Positions 7,931 through 14,891 of a DNA stretch of 39,015 nt are shown piece after piece. The translations under genes were made by a program, and so were the position numbers. A model generated the notes under the pieces. That model was not told where the DNA came from and made no database searches. It saw only the letters and a program-made list of their open reading frames with translations. The stretch lies in assembly GCA_018304565.1 (NCBI GenBank), contig JAGVVX010000007.1, forward strand, positions 1 to 39,015, in the 5' to 3' direction. How positions within the stretch are numbered: the stretch's first letter is position 1; every line of letters starts with the position of its first letter. The stretch comes from Candidatus Aenigmatarchaeota archaeon (GTDB lineage: Archaea > Aenigmatarchaeota > Aenigmatarchaeia > GW2011-AR5).

Positions 7931-9430
7931 ATGTCTAGCGCAGAGAAAATAGAAGACATAGCAAAACGCAAAGGTTTCTTCTGGCTTTCTTCGGAAATAT
8001 ACGGCGGCATGTCGGGTTTCTACGACTATGGCCATCTGGGCGCCTTAATGAAAAGGAAATGGGAAAACCTTTGGCGCAGTTATTTCCTCTCACTTGACGA
8101 TAATTTCTATGAAATATCGCCTGCAACAATAATGCCGGAAGGCGTCTTTGTCGCGTCTGGGCATTTGGAAAGTTTTGTAGACCCCGTTGTAAAATGCAAG
8201 AAATGCGGCCACATGGAACGGGCTGACCATATACTTGAAGAGGAGCTCAAGGAAAACTTTGAGGGCGTATCAAGTGAAGAACTTGAAAAGCTCATAAAGC
8301 AGCACGGGATAAAATGCAGCAAATGTCGGGGCCCTTTGGAAGAAGTAGGCACTCTAAATATGATGTTTCCTCTGAATGTAGGCACAACAAAAGTAACCAA
8401 GGCGTATCTTGTTCCTGAGACAGCCCAGGAAGCTTTTGTGAATTTCAAAAGGCAGTTCGAAGTCTTGAGAAAGCAGCTGCCTTTGGGCCTTGCTGTAGTA
8501 GGAAAAGCCTACAGGAATGAGATATCACCTAGAAACCTTTTGCTGCGCATGCGGGAGTTTACTCAGGCAGAACTTCAGATTTTTTTCGATCATGATAACG
8601 TTGGCGAACATGAAGAATTTGATGAAATAAAAGACTACAAATTGTGTTTATTCCCTACCGCCAACAAACAAACAGGCAAAGTTGAAGAGGTATCTTGTTG
8701 GGCTATTATTGAAAAGATGGACCTGCCAAAATTCTATGTCTATCATCTAGCTAAGATACAGCAGTTCTACTTGGATATACTGAAAATACCAAAAGAAAAA
8801 TTCAGGCTTCGAGAACTGTCTGAAGAAGAACGGGCTTTTTACAATAAAATCCATTGGGATATAGAGGTCGAACTAAATGATCTGGGTTTTAAGGAGTTAG
8901 GCGGTTGCCACTACAGGACCGATCATGATCTAAGCGGCCATCAAAAAATATCAAAACAAGACATGACAGTGAACATAGAAGGAAAAGAAATCCTTGCACA
9001 CGTCCTGGAACTTTCCTTTGGTGTAGACAGGAACATTTACGCCCTGCTTGACATAGCTTATGCCGAGGAAAAAGATCGCACTGTATTAAGGCTTCCTTTT
9101 GGTGCCGCACCTTATGATGCAGCCATACTTCCACTTGTAAATAAAGAAGGCATGCCGGGCCTTGCTGAAAAAATAAAAGATGTCCTGAAAGCGAAAGGCT
9201 TCACCGTATTTTATGACTATTCCGGCTCGATAGGCCGCCGTTATCGCCGTATGGATGAAATAGGCACGCCTTTCTGCATTACAGTAGACACAGGCTCTCT
9301 CAGCAGCAAGGACGTAACTATTCGCGACAGAGATTCAATGAAGCAGATACGGGTAGGAATAGAACACCTTCCAATGGTTTTGGAACAACTGATAAATTAC
9401 AGGATAGAATTCACAGAAGCTGAGAAATGA
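7931..9430 (+). CDS. glyS: glycyl-tRNA synthetase (alpha2 type)
   Basis: Class II synthetase of the archaeal/eukaryotic dimeric type, 499 residues, on the short side for this family (often about 570). It opens with IEDIAKRKGFFWLSSEIYGG and FYDYGHLGALMKRKWENLW, a family hallmark. Two Cys pairs (CKKC and CSKC, near residues 88-91 and 133-136) probably hold zinc. The class II core includes LRMREFTQAELQIFF, and the C-terminal anticodon-binding domain includes SIGRRYRRMDEIGTPFCITVD. The ATG lies about 26 nt from the TATA-like box with no Shine-Dalgarno sequence, which fits leaderless expression. It is divergent from pheS. Confidence 0.96.
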   Translation: MSSAEKIEDIAKRKGFFWLSSEIYGGMSGFYDYGHLGALMKRKWENLWRSYFLSLDDNFYEISPATIMPEGVFVASGHLESFVDPVVKCKKCGHMERADHILEEELKENFEGVSSEELEKLIKQHGIKCSKCRGPLEEVGTLNMMFPLNVGTTKVTKAYLVPETAQEAFVNFKRQFEVLRKQLPLGLAVVGKAYRNEISPRNLLLRMREFTQAELQIFFDHDNVGEHEEFDEIKDYKLCLFPTANKQTGKVEEVSCWAIIEKMDLPKFYVYHLAKIQQFYLDILKIPKEKFRLRELSEEERAFYNKIHWDIEVELNDLGFKELGGCHYRTDHDLSGHQKISKQDMTVNIEGKEILAHVLELSFGVDRNIYALLDIAYAEEKDRTVLRLPFGAAPYDAAILPLVNKEGMPGLAEKIKDVLKAKGFTVFYDYSGSIGRRYRRMDEIGTPFCITVDTGSLSSKDVTIRDRDSMKQIRVGIEHLPMVLEQLINYRIEFTEAEK

Positions 9431-9437
9431 GCCTTAA

Positions 9438-10535
9438 CTAACCTTTCATTCTTCCTCTTTTCTTTTGTGTTCTCTGCTTTTCAAACTTCTTGAAGAATTC
9501 CCTTTCCAGATTTTTAAGAGATTGCTGCATGACAGTAACATAATTCCATCCATAAGCCTTTGTCGAGATGAAGGTGCCTAGCTGCGTAGGCAGTTGGGCA
9601 CTCACTGAATATTTTGTTTTGCCGCCCTCTTTCTTATGTCTCTCAACCATAATTTTTAGCGGTTGTATTTCAGTCGCTCTTGATATTTTTTTCAACATGA
9701 TTTCCGCTTCTTTCTGGGTCTTTTCAGCGTGTTCTGCGTCGTTTTTATCTAAACCTGTTATTTGCACATATGCAAATTTCCTTGGCTTGACAAGCATCCG
9801 CAGCACATCCTTGGGAGTTATTATTTTTAACGAGCCGTTTTCGATCAGCACCTCTTCATGCTGCCTTAATTTTTCCAGTATTTGCTCGTTCTTCGCGTTG
9901 GCTTTGAGAACCACCGGTTCCCTCATGATAGCTGTTACAAGTGTTTCATCTATGTTCAGAGATTCTTTGTAACCCCTGTCTTTCATTCTGCCTTCACGCC
10001 CTGCAAATTTCTGTTTGCCTTCGACTATCTTTATGAGTTCTATTGTACCCACCACGCCTACGCATTTTCCGTTGTTTACTACAGGCACCCTTGAAAGATT
10101 TTCGTAAGACATGATATGCTTTACTTTTCCTACGTTATCTTTTTCCTCAACAACAACAGCCTCTTTTCCTTCTAAGCCTGAGTTTATCTTCACGTGCTTG
10201 ATGACATCGTTCTCTGACAAAATTCCGCGCAATTCTGTATCAAAAACCGGCAACGCACGCATATTTGAACCGAGTATAAGCTCTATTGCATCTTCTGTAC
10301 TCGCTTCCGGGGAAATTACAGGACAATAGTTCATGAGGGTAGAAACCTTTGTTGAGGCAGGATCGACCTCTTTTTTCACAATACTTTCGAGTGTTATCAT
10401 TCCAGCCACCTGACTCTTGTTTAGCACAGGCAGCTGGTGAATCTTGTAGTTTTTCATCTTGGCAAGCGCAGATGATACGGGATCATCGACTGAACAAACA
10501 ACAACATTCTTCGCCATTATTTCTTTGACTTTCAT
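9438..10535 (-). CDS. four-CBS protein with hibernation-factor-like C-terminus
   Basis: 365 residues. Four CBS motifs occupy about residues 1-245 (MKVKEIMAKNVV; VSTLMNYCPVIS; KVKHIMSYENLSRVPVV; LVTAIMREPVVL). CBS pairs usually bind adenine nucleotides and act as energy sensors. Residues of about 255-350 resemble the HPF/RaiA (S30AE) fold, with a conserved ERHKKEGGKTKYSVSAQL strand and a helix ending LEREFFKKFEKQ, followed by a basic tail (RTQKKRGRMKG) suited to RNA binding. I infer an energy-responsive ribosome-associated or hibernation factor; CBS proteins that bind archaeal ribosomes are known. The start codon forms the end of a structured leader at 10533-10643. It converges on glyS with 7 nt between stops. 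Confidence 0.75.
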   Translation of the reverse strand: MKVKEIMAKNVVVCSVDDPVSSALAKMKNYKIHQLPVLNKSQVAGMITLESIVKKEVDPASTKVSTLMNYCPVISPEASTEDAIELILGSNMRALPVFDTELRGILSENDVIKHVKINSGLEGKEAVVVEEKDNVGKVKHIMSYENLSRVPVVNNGKCVGVVGTIELIKIVEGKQKFAGREGRMKDRGYKESLNIDETLVTAIMREPVVLKANAKNEQILEKLRQHEEVLIENGSLKIITPKDVLRMLVKPRKFAYVQITGLDKNDAEHAEKTQKEAEIMLKKISRATEIQPLKIMVERHKKEGGKTKYSVSAQLPTQLGTFISTKAYGWNYVTVMQQSLKNLEREFFKKFEKQRTQKKRGRMKG

Positions 10536-10643
10536 ACTCAGGATACCACCTATCTTTAGATGCTGGAGGAAACCATTAAACCATCAGTAATTACAAGTGG
10601 TTTCCTGGTATCACAACCATCGTTTGAAAACGATGGTTGTGAT
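10533..10643 (-). promoter_or_regulatory. conserved structured leader of the CBS gene
   Basis: On the minus strand this stretch begins with a hairpin ACAACCATCGT/ACGATGGTTGT, continues GATACCAGGAAACCAC, then after a variable middle ends ATCTAAAGATAGGTGGTATCC followed by TGAGT and the ATG. A near-identical copy precedes the isopentenyl phosphate kinase gene at 35308-35409. GATACCA can pair with TGGTATC, which would bury the AGGTGGT that might act as the ribosome-binding site. The TATA at 10679-10688 places the whole element inside the transcript. Confidence 0.7.
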
Positions 10644-10678
10644 GTCAATCATCGTAGCAGATGTATTTCCTCTCTCAG

Positions 10679-10688
10679 ATATAAATAA
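10679..10688. promoter_or_regulatory. TATA-like box, readable on both strands
   Basis: The sequence AGATATAAATAAATTAG centres a TATA element about 27 nt before the ATG at 10710, which suggests a leaderless plus-strand transcript. Read on the minus strand (TATTTATATC) it would start a transcript that includes the whole leader of the CBS gene. Confidence 0.5.
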
Positions 10689-10709
10689 ATTAGTTAGATA
10701 TGAGCTAAA

Positions 10710-10958
10710 ATGACAGTTATTGACGTCAGGCAGACTATTTGCAGGGCAGAAATAGTAGATATCGCAAGAAGGCGCGGTTATTCATACAGGCTATTGGAGC
10801 CCGGAACGGGTGTGCTGATGAAAGGGGAAGACGTTTTGTATCAGGCTTTTACAGGAAGCGACAGCAACGGCTACAGTGTCGTGAGATTGAGATTTTTTGG
10901 CGGAAAAGGAGAAGAAGACAAAGAACTGGAAGGCGAACTATTTTCAATAAACATTTAA
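10710..10958 (+). CDS. small hypothetical protein, 82 aa
   Basis: I do not recognise the family. The product is mixed alpha/beta with no membrane segment. A charged helix near residues 12-26 (RAEIVDIARRRGY) is followed by short strand-like pieces (GVLMKGEDVLYQAF, SVVRLRFFGGKG), so it could be a small globular domain. Support for the gene comes from a well-placed TATA-like box about 27 nt upstream, a clean ATG, and the absence of a competing frame. It sits between the CBS leader and the endA-like gene and is not clearly in an operon. Confidence 0.6.
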   Translation: MTVIDVRQTICRAEIVDIARRRGYSYRLLEPGTGVLMKGEDVLYQAFTGSDSNGYSVVRLRFFGGKGEEDKELEGELFSINI

Positions 10959-10988
10959 GATGCCACTTGCCTTCAGGCCGTGGTCATT
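10959..10988 (+). repeat. short copy of the CTTCAGG palindrome
   Basis: The sequence ATGCCACTTGCC followed by TTCAGGCCGTGGTCAT forms an imperfect inverted repeat. It shares the CTTCAGGCCGTGG core with the palindrome at 7838-7899. It lies between two convergent stop codons, so it may work as a terminator or be a remnant of the dispersed palindrome family. Confidence 0.45.
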
Positions 10989-11000
10989 GAAAAACACCCT

Positions 11001-11609
11001 CTAAGGCTTCATTCTCTGGATGATGTAGTAAGTTGCATCGCCTTCGTTGTCAACAACGGCCCAGAGCATACGTGCGCGGATGTTATGAGCCAGCCTTACG
11101 GAACGCGAAAGTTCCTGGAAAGACAGTGTGTAGTCCTCAGGCACGCAAAACACTATCCATTTTGTGTGCTCTTTTGCACTCTTTGGGCCTTTCTTAAGCT
11201 GTACACCACGTTCATAGACACGGAAATCGCAGCCAAACTTGAAGCCAGTCCGTACTAGAAGCCCGCGCTCTCTTAGGTCTTCGTAAACACGATAGCGCTC
11301 GGGAAACCTCCTATCCAGGTTCCGCGCATGGTCATATAGTTCCTGGAAATTTATCTGTTTCCCGCTTGAAAACACTCTTATTCTTCCTCGCTTAAGAAGC
11401 AGGCAGGCTTCGACCATAGCGAGTTCAAGCCTGTCGCCTATCTGCTTGCCATAGTAACCAGGCTCATAAATCTTTTCAGACCCTTTCCATGCAACAACCT
11501 TGCTTTCTTCCAGCTGCGTGTCTATAATTTCCTTTATTTGTTCAGGTTCTACATAGTCCGGTTTATCTTCCCATTCTTCTAATTCCTTATTCTTTTTACT
11601 CATAATCAT
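11001..11609 (-). CDS. endA: tRNA splicing endonuclease subunit lacking the catalytic Lys
   Basis: About 202 residues, close to the small single-unit archaeal EndA. The C-terminal nuclease domain aligns with the family as I remember the Methanocaldococcus enzyme: catalytic Tyr in CDFRVYERG (near residue 134) and catalytic His in KEHTKWIVF (near residue 151) are present. At the catalytic Lys position (AHSVRKK in the reference), this protein reads AHNIRARM, so Lys is replaced by Ala (codon GCA, checked on the nucleotide strand). Loss of one catalytic residue suggests a structural subunit of an alpha2beta2 enzyme with a catalytic partner elsewhere, the type linked to broad intron specificity. 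ATGs at 11609 and 11603 are both possible. Confidence 0.88.
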   Translation of the reverse strand: MIMSKKNKELEEWEDKPDYVEPEQIKEIIDTQLEESKVVAWKGSEKIYEPGYYGKQIGDRLELAMVEACLLLKRGRIRVFSSGKQINFQELYDHARNLDRRFPERYRVYEDLRERGLLVRTGFKFGCDFRVYERGVQLKKGPKSAKEHTKWIVFCVPEDYTLSFQELSRSVRLAHNIRARMLWAVVDNEGDATYYIIQRMKP

Positions 11610-11713
11610 CTCTTCAGGATACTCGCAAAGAATTAGGCTCTTGGATTCTACCAGCCCAACTCCTCAGTAATTTAATCAACAGAAAAGCTTAAAATATAAG
11701 CTAAAATGGTCAC

Positions 11714-12487
11714 TTATTCCTTGAGATATTTGCTAAACCACACGTTCATTTCCTTCAAAATCATATTGAGATCCTGTATTTTGTCGCCTATAGAGTGGTC
11801 TGCCCCCTTGATTACAATTAACTTTTTTTGTGATTTGATATTTCTGTAGTACAGTTGTGAATGAGTAACTGGCACAACATCATCTTTATCGCCATGTATG
11901 ACAAGAACAGGACATTTTATTTTCTTTGATAGTCTGCCCATATCATATTTCTGCCTGTCAGTAATGAAATTGTAATTAAGCGGCTTCTTTTTCCTTTTCC
12001 AGCCTTCAGCCCTTACAGCATAATATCTAAAACCAGTTTCTTTCCAACTTTTCATTGCTTCTTTATCACGCATTATTTCCGTGTCGTCTAATCTGAAAGG
12101 TGCTGCAATTGGAACAGCAGCATCTATCTTGTTCAGTGCCGCATATATCATTAGTACATTTCCACCAAGGCTGGTGCCTGCCATACCTATACCCATGGAC
12201 AGCTTCTTCTTTTTCAGAAATTCAACTGCTGCTCTGGTGTCGTCTAGACATTTCGTGACAGTGAAATCTTTGAAATCGCCTTGGCTTTCTCCACAACCAG
12301 AAAAATCAAATCGCAAGGCGACAAAGCCTTTTTTGCTCAAGAACTCGCACCATTCTTCCTTTTTCACTTTACTGCTTGTAAATCCATGACATACGATTAC
12401 AGCCGGCGCCGGCACCTTCTGAGGCAGGTGCAAAATGCCGCAAAGCCTTTCTTTGTGCTTATTCTTGAAGAAAACTTTTTTCTGCAT
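11714..12487 (-). CDS. alpha/beta hydrolase (S33-like)
   Basis: 257-residue serine hydrolase, probably a cytoplasmic esterase or peptidase of unknown substrate. The oxyanion strand motif CHGFTSSK is near residue 33, FDFSGCGESQGDF near 60, the nucleophile elbow GTSLGG near 100, the acid in HGDKDD near 200, and the histidine in GADHS near 230. I chose the ATG at 12487 (MQKKVFF) because the paralogue at 37418 begins MQKVQF and because a frame-start at 12550 would lie too close to the TATA-like box at 12557-12566 to be inside the transcript. The palindrome of the divergent trmY promoter abuts that box. Confidence 0.85.
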   Translation of the reverse strand: MQKKVFFKNKHKERLCGILHLPQKVPAPAVIVCHGFTSSKVKKEEWCEFLSKKGFVALRFDFSGCGESQGDFKDFTVTKCLDDTRAAVEFLKKKKLSMGIGMAGTSLGGNVLMIYAALNKIDAAVPIAAPFRLDDTEIMRDKEAMKSWKETGFRYYAVRAEGWKRKKKPLNYNFITDRQKYDMGRLSKKIKCPVLVIHGDKDDVVPVTHSQLYYRNIKSQKKLIVIKGADHSIGDKIQDLNMILKEMNVWFSKYLKE

Positions 12488-12556
12488 AAAATCGCCCGGT
12501 TGCCTGTGATTTGTAACTTTGTACTGCAGCTGGGTAGTTCTTGTATCCATAATTAT

Positions 12557-12710
12557 GCTTATACAAGGAATACCACCAGCCTTTAGACGGTGATATTATT
12601 AGTGGTATTCCGGTATGCTCAGAAAGCAAAGCTTTCTGGCATGCCAAAATTGCTCTGCAATTTTGAGCATAAGAGGATCCACAAATAAGATTTGTGGATC
12701 CTCTTTATAA
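12557..12710. promoter_or_regulatory. divergent hydrolase/trmY promoter with three palindromes
   Basis: Unit 1 (12567-12611) pairs GGAATACCAC with GTGGTATTCC around a CCTTTAGACGG arm and abuts the minus TATA-like box (12557-12566). Unit 2 (12614-12671) pairs TATGCTCA with TGAGCATA and encloses two hairpins, AGAAAGC/GCTTTCT and AAAATTGC/GCAATTTT. Unit 3 (12672-12704) is a perfect 14-bp stem, AGAGGATCCACAAA and its complement around TAAGA, running straight into the plus TATA box TTTATAA (12704-12710). That box is about 26 nt before the trmY ATG. The layout matches 7769-7910. Confidence 0.75.
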
Positions 12711-12732
12711 GCATCTGCGTTATTTTTTAATT

Positions 12733-13332
12733 ATGAGAGAGTTCGTCATGCGTGCGAGGAAGGCAAAGACAAGCCCCGACATAAACCTGGATGAACTGCC
12801 AAAACAAGGAAAGCTTGATTCTGTTTGTGCAACTATAGCAAACGCGCTGTGGATATCTGGCGACGTGCGCAAGGATACAATAATTCATGTTGTTTTGGAA
12901 GGGCCAGCCAATGGACCGAAGGTAGTGAGTTTTTTCGGTAATGAAATAAAGGGCCTGCGCCACGACGAGAGATCGATAGCGTCATATATATCAGAAGCCC
13001 TGAAGAAAGGCGCTTGGCTGAAATTAAACGAAGAGGCAAATGTAAGGTCAGGAATAACTGTGGCAAAGAAAAGTTTTGAAAAGCTCATCTGGGAAAAGAA
13101 AAGCAAAAAGATTTTTGTCTTGGATAAAGATGGAAAGGATATAAGAAAGATGGATTTTCCAGAAGACTTTGTGATCATCTTCGGCTCGGCAGAAGGGCTG
13201 CCGCCGAAGGCAGGGAATTTTTTGAAGGAATTAAAGGCAGAAAAGACAAGCCTTGGGCCGCAAATGCTGTTTGCTGCACACTGCCCCGTAATAGTTCACA
13301 ACGACCTTGACAGAAGGAACCCATCCGTATGA
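12733..13332 (+). CDS. trmY: tRNA pseudouridine-54 N1-methyltransferase
   Basis: SPOUT-class methyltransferase that converts pseudouridine 54 to N1-methylpseudouridine in the T loop of archaeal tRNAs. The 199-residue product begins MREFVMRARKAKTSPDINLDEL, matching TrmY N-termini, and ends with the SAM-binding knot region: FVIIFGSAEGLP, KTSLGPQML and HCPVIVHNDLDRR. An upstream in-frame GTG at 12694 lies inside the palindrome and before the predicted transcription start, so I chose the ATG at 12733. The transcript is probably leaderless. The target base lies in the loop that carries the intron in tRNA-Arg of this window. Confidence 0.93.
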   Translation: MREFVMRARKAKTSPDINLDELPKQGKLDSVCATIANALWISGDVRKDTIIHVVLEGPANGPKVVSFFGNEIKGLRHDERSIASYISEALKKGAWLKLNEEANVRSGITVAKKSFEKLIWEKKSKKIFVLDKDGKDIRKMDFPEDFVIIFGSAEGLPPKAGNFLKELKAEKTSLGPQMLFAAHCPVIVHNDLDRRNPSV

Positions 13333-13361
13333 CCTTTTCTGCATTAAGATTTCATCCAACG

Positions 13362-13610
13362 TTATTTGGATTCTGAGCATCCGTTATTTCGGCACACACA
13401 TGTTAACACAATATCTGGATTATCCGGGCCACATTTAGCTATAGAAGCATATGCAACAGTCGTACATCTATCACAAAACTCTACGCAGTCCGCATCTCTG
13501 TTGCAAGAAAGTGTATTTGTTAAATTCTTTTGCGATCCAGTAGAAAGCGCATAAATTAAAACAACAACTAAGATAGTTATTGCAACAATCACTCCAGTTT
13601 GTTTCTTCAT
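13362..13610 (-). CDS. small membrane-anchored Cys-rich protein
   Basis: 82 residues. An N-terminal hydrophobic segment at about residues 7-25 (GVIVAITILVVVLIYAL) follows a short basic start (MKKQ), giving a signal anchor. The rest is outside-facing and carries eight cysteines (CNRDADC, CDRC, KCGP, CVCRNNGC), which suggests disulfides or metal binding. I do not recognise the family. The gene is AT-rich like the homing endonuclease gene next to it. It converges on trmY with 29 nt between stops. It could be a small surface protein or cargo brought with the mobile gene; neither can be shown here. Confidence 0.65.
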   Translation of the reverse strand: MKKQTGVIVAITILVVVLIYALSTGSQKNLTNTLSCNRDADCVEFCDRCTTVAYASIAKCGPDNPDIVLTCVCRNNGCSESK

Positions 13611-13669
13611 TGTTACTATCTTACAAAACAGAAATATATATATATGTATACAAGATCGAAGTATTGTTT

Positions 13670-14392
13670 ATGATTACTCAAAATACACCTCTTCTTAAAA
13701 TAAATGAAGATATTGCAGAGTTCGTTGGCGCTTTAATTGGAGACGGATATATTTACACTAACAAAAACAAATATATCATAGGATTTACTGGAAATCCTAT
13801 CACAGATAAAGAATATTATGAATATCTAAGAAGATTGATAAATATAGCTTGGAAAAAAGAAGTCAAAATAAAATTAAGAGGGAGAGGCATTAGAATTGTT
13901 ATTAATTCTAAGAATATAGTTAATTTTTTGATAAATGAAATACAAATTAAACACGGAATCAATAAAAGCGAATCTGTAGTAATACCAGAAGTCATGACCA
14001 AAGACTGGAGTTTGACTAAATTAGTAATAAGAGGTATTGTTGATACAGATGGCTCTGTTTTTGTTTCTAAAAAGCCCGGCATAGATATGTACCCTTCTAT
14101 AGAAATTACAACATCGAGCCCTGAATTAGCTTTTCAACTAAGGAATATCCTATTAAGCCGTGGTTTTAGAGTTGCGAAAATATGGAGTTATAAATCTAAA
14201 TTAAGTAAAAGAATTTCTTATAAAGTTCCTCTAAACGGACTTGAAAATGTTGGTAAATGGTTAAAAGAAATAGGCTTTTCCAATCCTTACAAACTGAAAA
14301 GAGCAAAAGAAATATGGGATGGGAGGGATTTGAACCCTCGACATTCCCGACGTAACACAAAAGTGTTATGCTCCACGGTTCCTGCTCAGTAG
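13670..14392 (+). CDS. LAGLIDADG homing endonuclease, antisense into tRNA-Phe
   Basis: 240 residues with two LAGLIDADG motifs: FVGALIGDGY near residues 18-27 and IRGIVDTDGSV near 120-130. This is the standard single-chain two-motif layout. The ATG at 13670 is the first clear start after an AT-rich promoter. The last 26 or so residues (from EIWDGRDLNPRH) are encoded by the antisense strand of tRNA-Phe, and the stop codon lies in an intron of that tRNA. The gene is more AT-rich than its neighbours, a sign of transfer. The enzyme presumably cuts a tRNA or tRNA-intron site; this is inference. Confidence 0.88.
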   Translation: MITQNTPLLKINEDIAEFVGALIGDGYIYTNKNKYIIGFTGNPITDKEYYEYLRRLINIAWKKEVKIKLRGRGIRIVINSKNIVNFLINEIQIKHGINKSESVVIPEVMTKDWSLTKLVIRGIVDTDGSVFVSKKPGIDMYPSIEITTSSPELAFQLRNILLSRGFRVAKIWSYKSKLSKRISYKVPLNGLENVGKWLKEIGFSNPYKLKRAKEIWDGRDLNPRHSRRNTKVLCSTVPAQ

Positions 14393-14447
14393 GACTTCAG
14401 CTTCACATCTTTCGATCGTGTGCTCTCCCATGCTGAGCTACCATCCC
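14315..14447 (-). tRNA. tRNA-Phe(GAA) with about three introns
   Basis: The acceptor stem GGGATGG (from 14447) pairs with CCATCCC (to 14316), discriminator A 14315. The D arm (GCTC/GAGC) and T arm GAGGG TTCAAAT CCCTC are intact. The 81 nt between them hold about 59 extra. Removing 14402-14416 (15 nt, position 30/31) and about 14380-14394 (15 nt, 37/38) gives stem CACGG/CCGTG around CTGAAG plus A, anticodon GAA at 14396-14398. The first intron has a good bulge-helix-bulge: CACA with TGTG, then a TC/GA stem with GAAA loop. A third insertion of about 28-30 nt in the variable region (near 14344-14372) is needed; its ends are unresolved. Confidence 0.75.
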
Positions 14448-14869
14448 TAATTAACTTCAAACGCCTTTTCAATACTCTTTCTCATATCAGGGGATATTTC
14501 AAGGCTCCTAAGCTCGTCTTTCGTTATCCACCTGTATTCTGTATGCTCGTTCGGATCTATCTTTACAGCAAAGCTGTCAGCTTGTATTATAAAATCGCTT
14601 TCAACAGAATCCTTTCCGGCATACTTGTAGTAAAACTCGTTGTATTTCTTGATTATTCTGATTTGTAGTTCCGTTTCCTCTAAAAACTCCCTTACAAGTG
14701 CTTCTTCGTCACTCTCGTTTCCTTCAACCCTTCCGCCAGGTATTTCCCAGAGATTAGGCCAAAGTACCCTTTCTTTTGTCCTTTTGACTACTAGCAATTT
14801 CCCTTTTTGGAACAAGGCACCACCTACTATTCTTGTTGCGGAAGCTTCCTTTCCGCAAGCGCTTTGCAC
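14447..14869 (-). CDS. Nudix hydrolase between two tRNA genes
   Basis: About 140 residues. The Nudix box runs GGRVEGNESDEEALVREF then LEETEL, with the expected G-x5-E and REF-x-EE positions. The N-terminal strand VGGALFQKGKLLVVKR fits MutT/Nudix enzymes that remove damaged or excess nucleotides, but the substrate is unknown. No ATG fits. I chose GTG at 14869, preceded by AGGA 5 nt upstream. This start lies in sequence that follows the tRNA-Asn T loop. The TAG stop at 14447-14449 shares its last base with the first base of tRNA-Phe, so tRNA-Asn, this gene and tRNA-Phe look like one transcript. Confidence 0.8.
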   Translation of the reverse strand: MQSACGKEASATRIVGGALFQKGKLLVVKRTKERVLWPNLWEIPGGRVEGNESDEEALVREFLEETELQIRIIKKYNEFYYKYAGKDSVESDFIIQADSFAVKIDPNEHTEYRWITKDELRSLEISPDMRKSIEKAFEVN

Positions 14870-14891
14870 GTTTATCCTGTGCAAAGGGCTT

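Noticed and set aside
12488..12550. Upstream ATG at 12550 for the first hydrolase
   Set aside because: It is only about 10 nt from the TATA-like box, so it should lie upstream of the transcript start; the paralogue also begins at the later position.
14315..14447. Reading this tRNA as class II tRNA-Ser(CGA)
   Set aside because: A CGA loop can be drawn with ACACG/TGTGT, but it leaves no base 26, gives a weak variable arm, and the D arm and discriminator A fit tRNA-Phe, not Ser.
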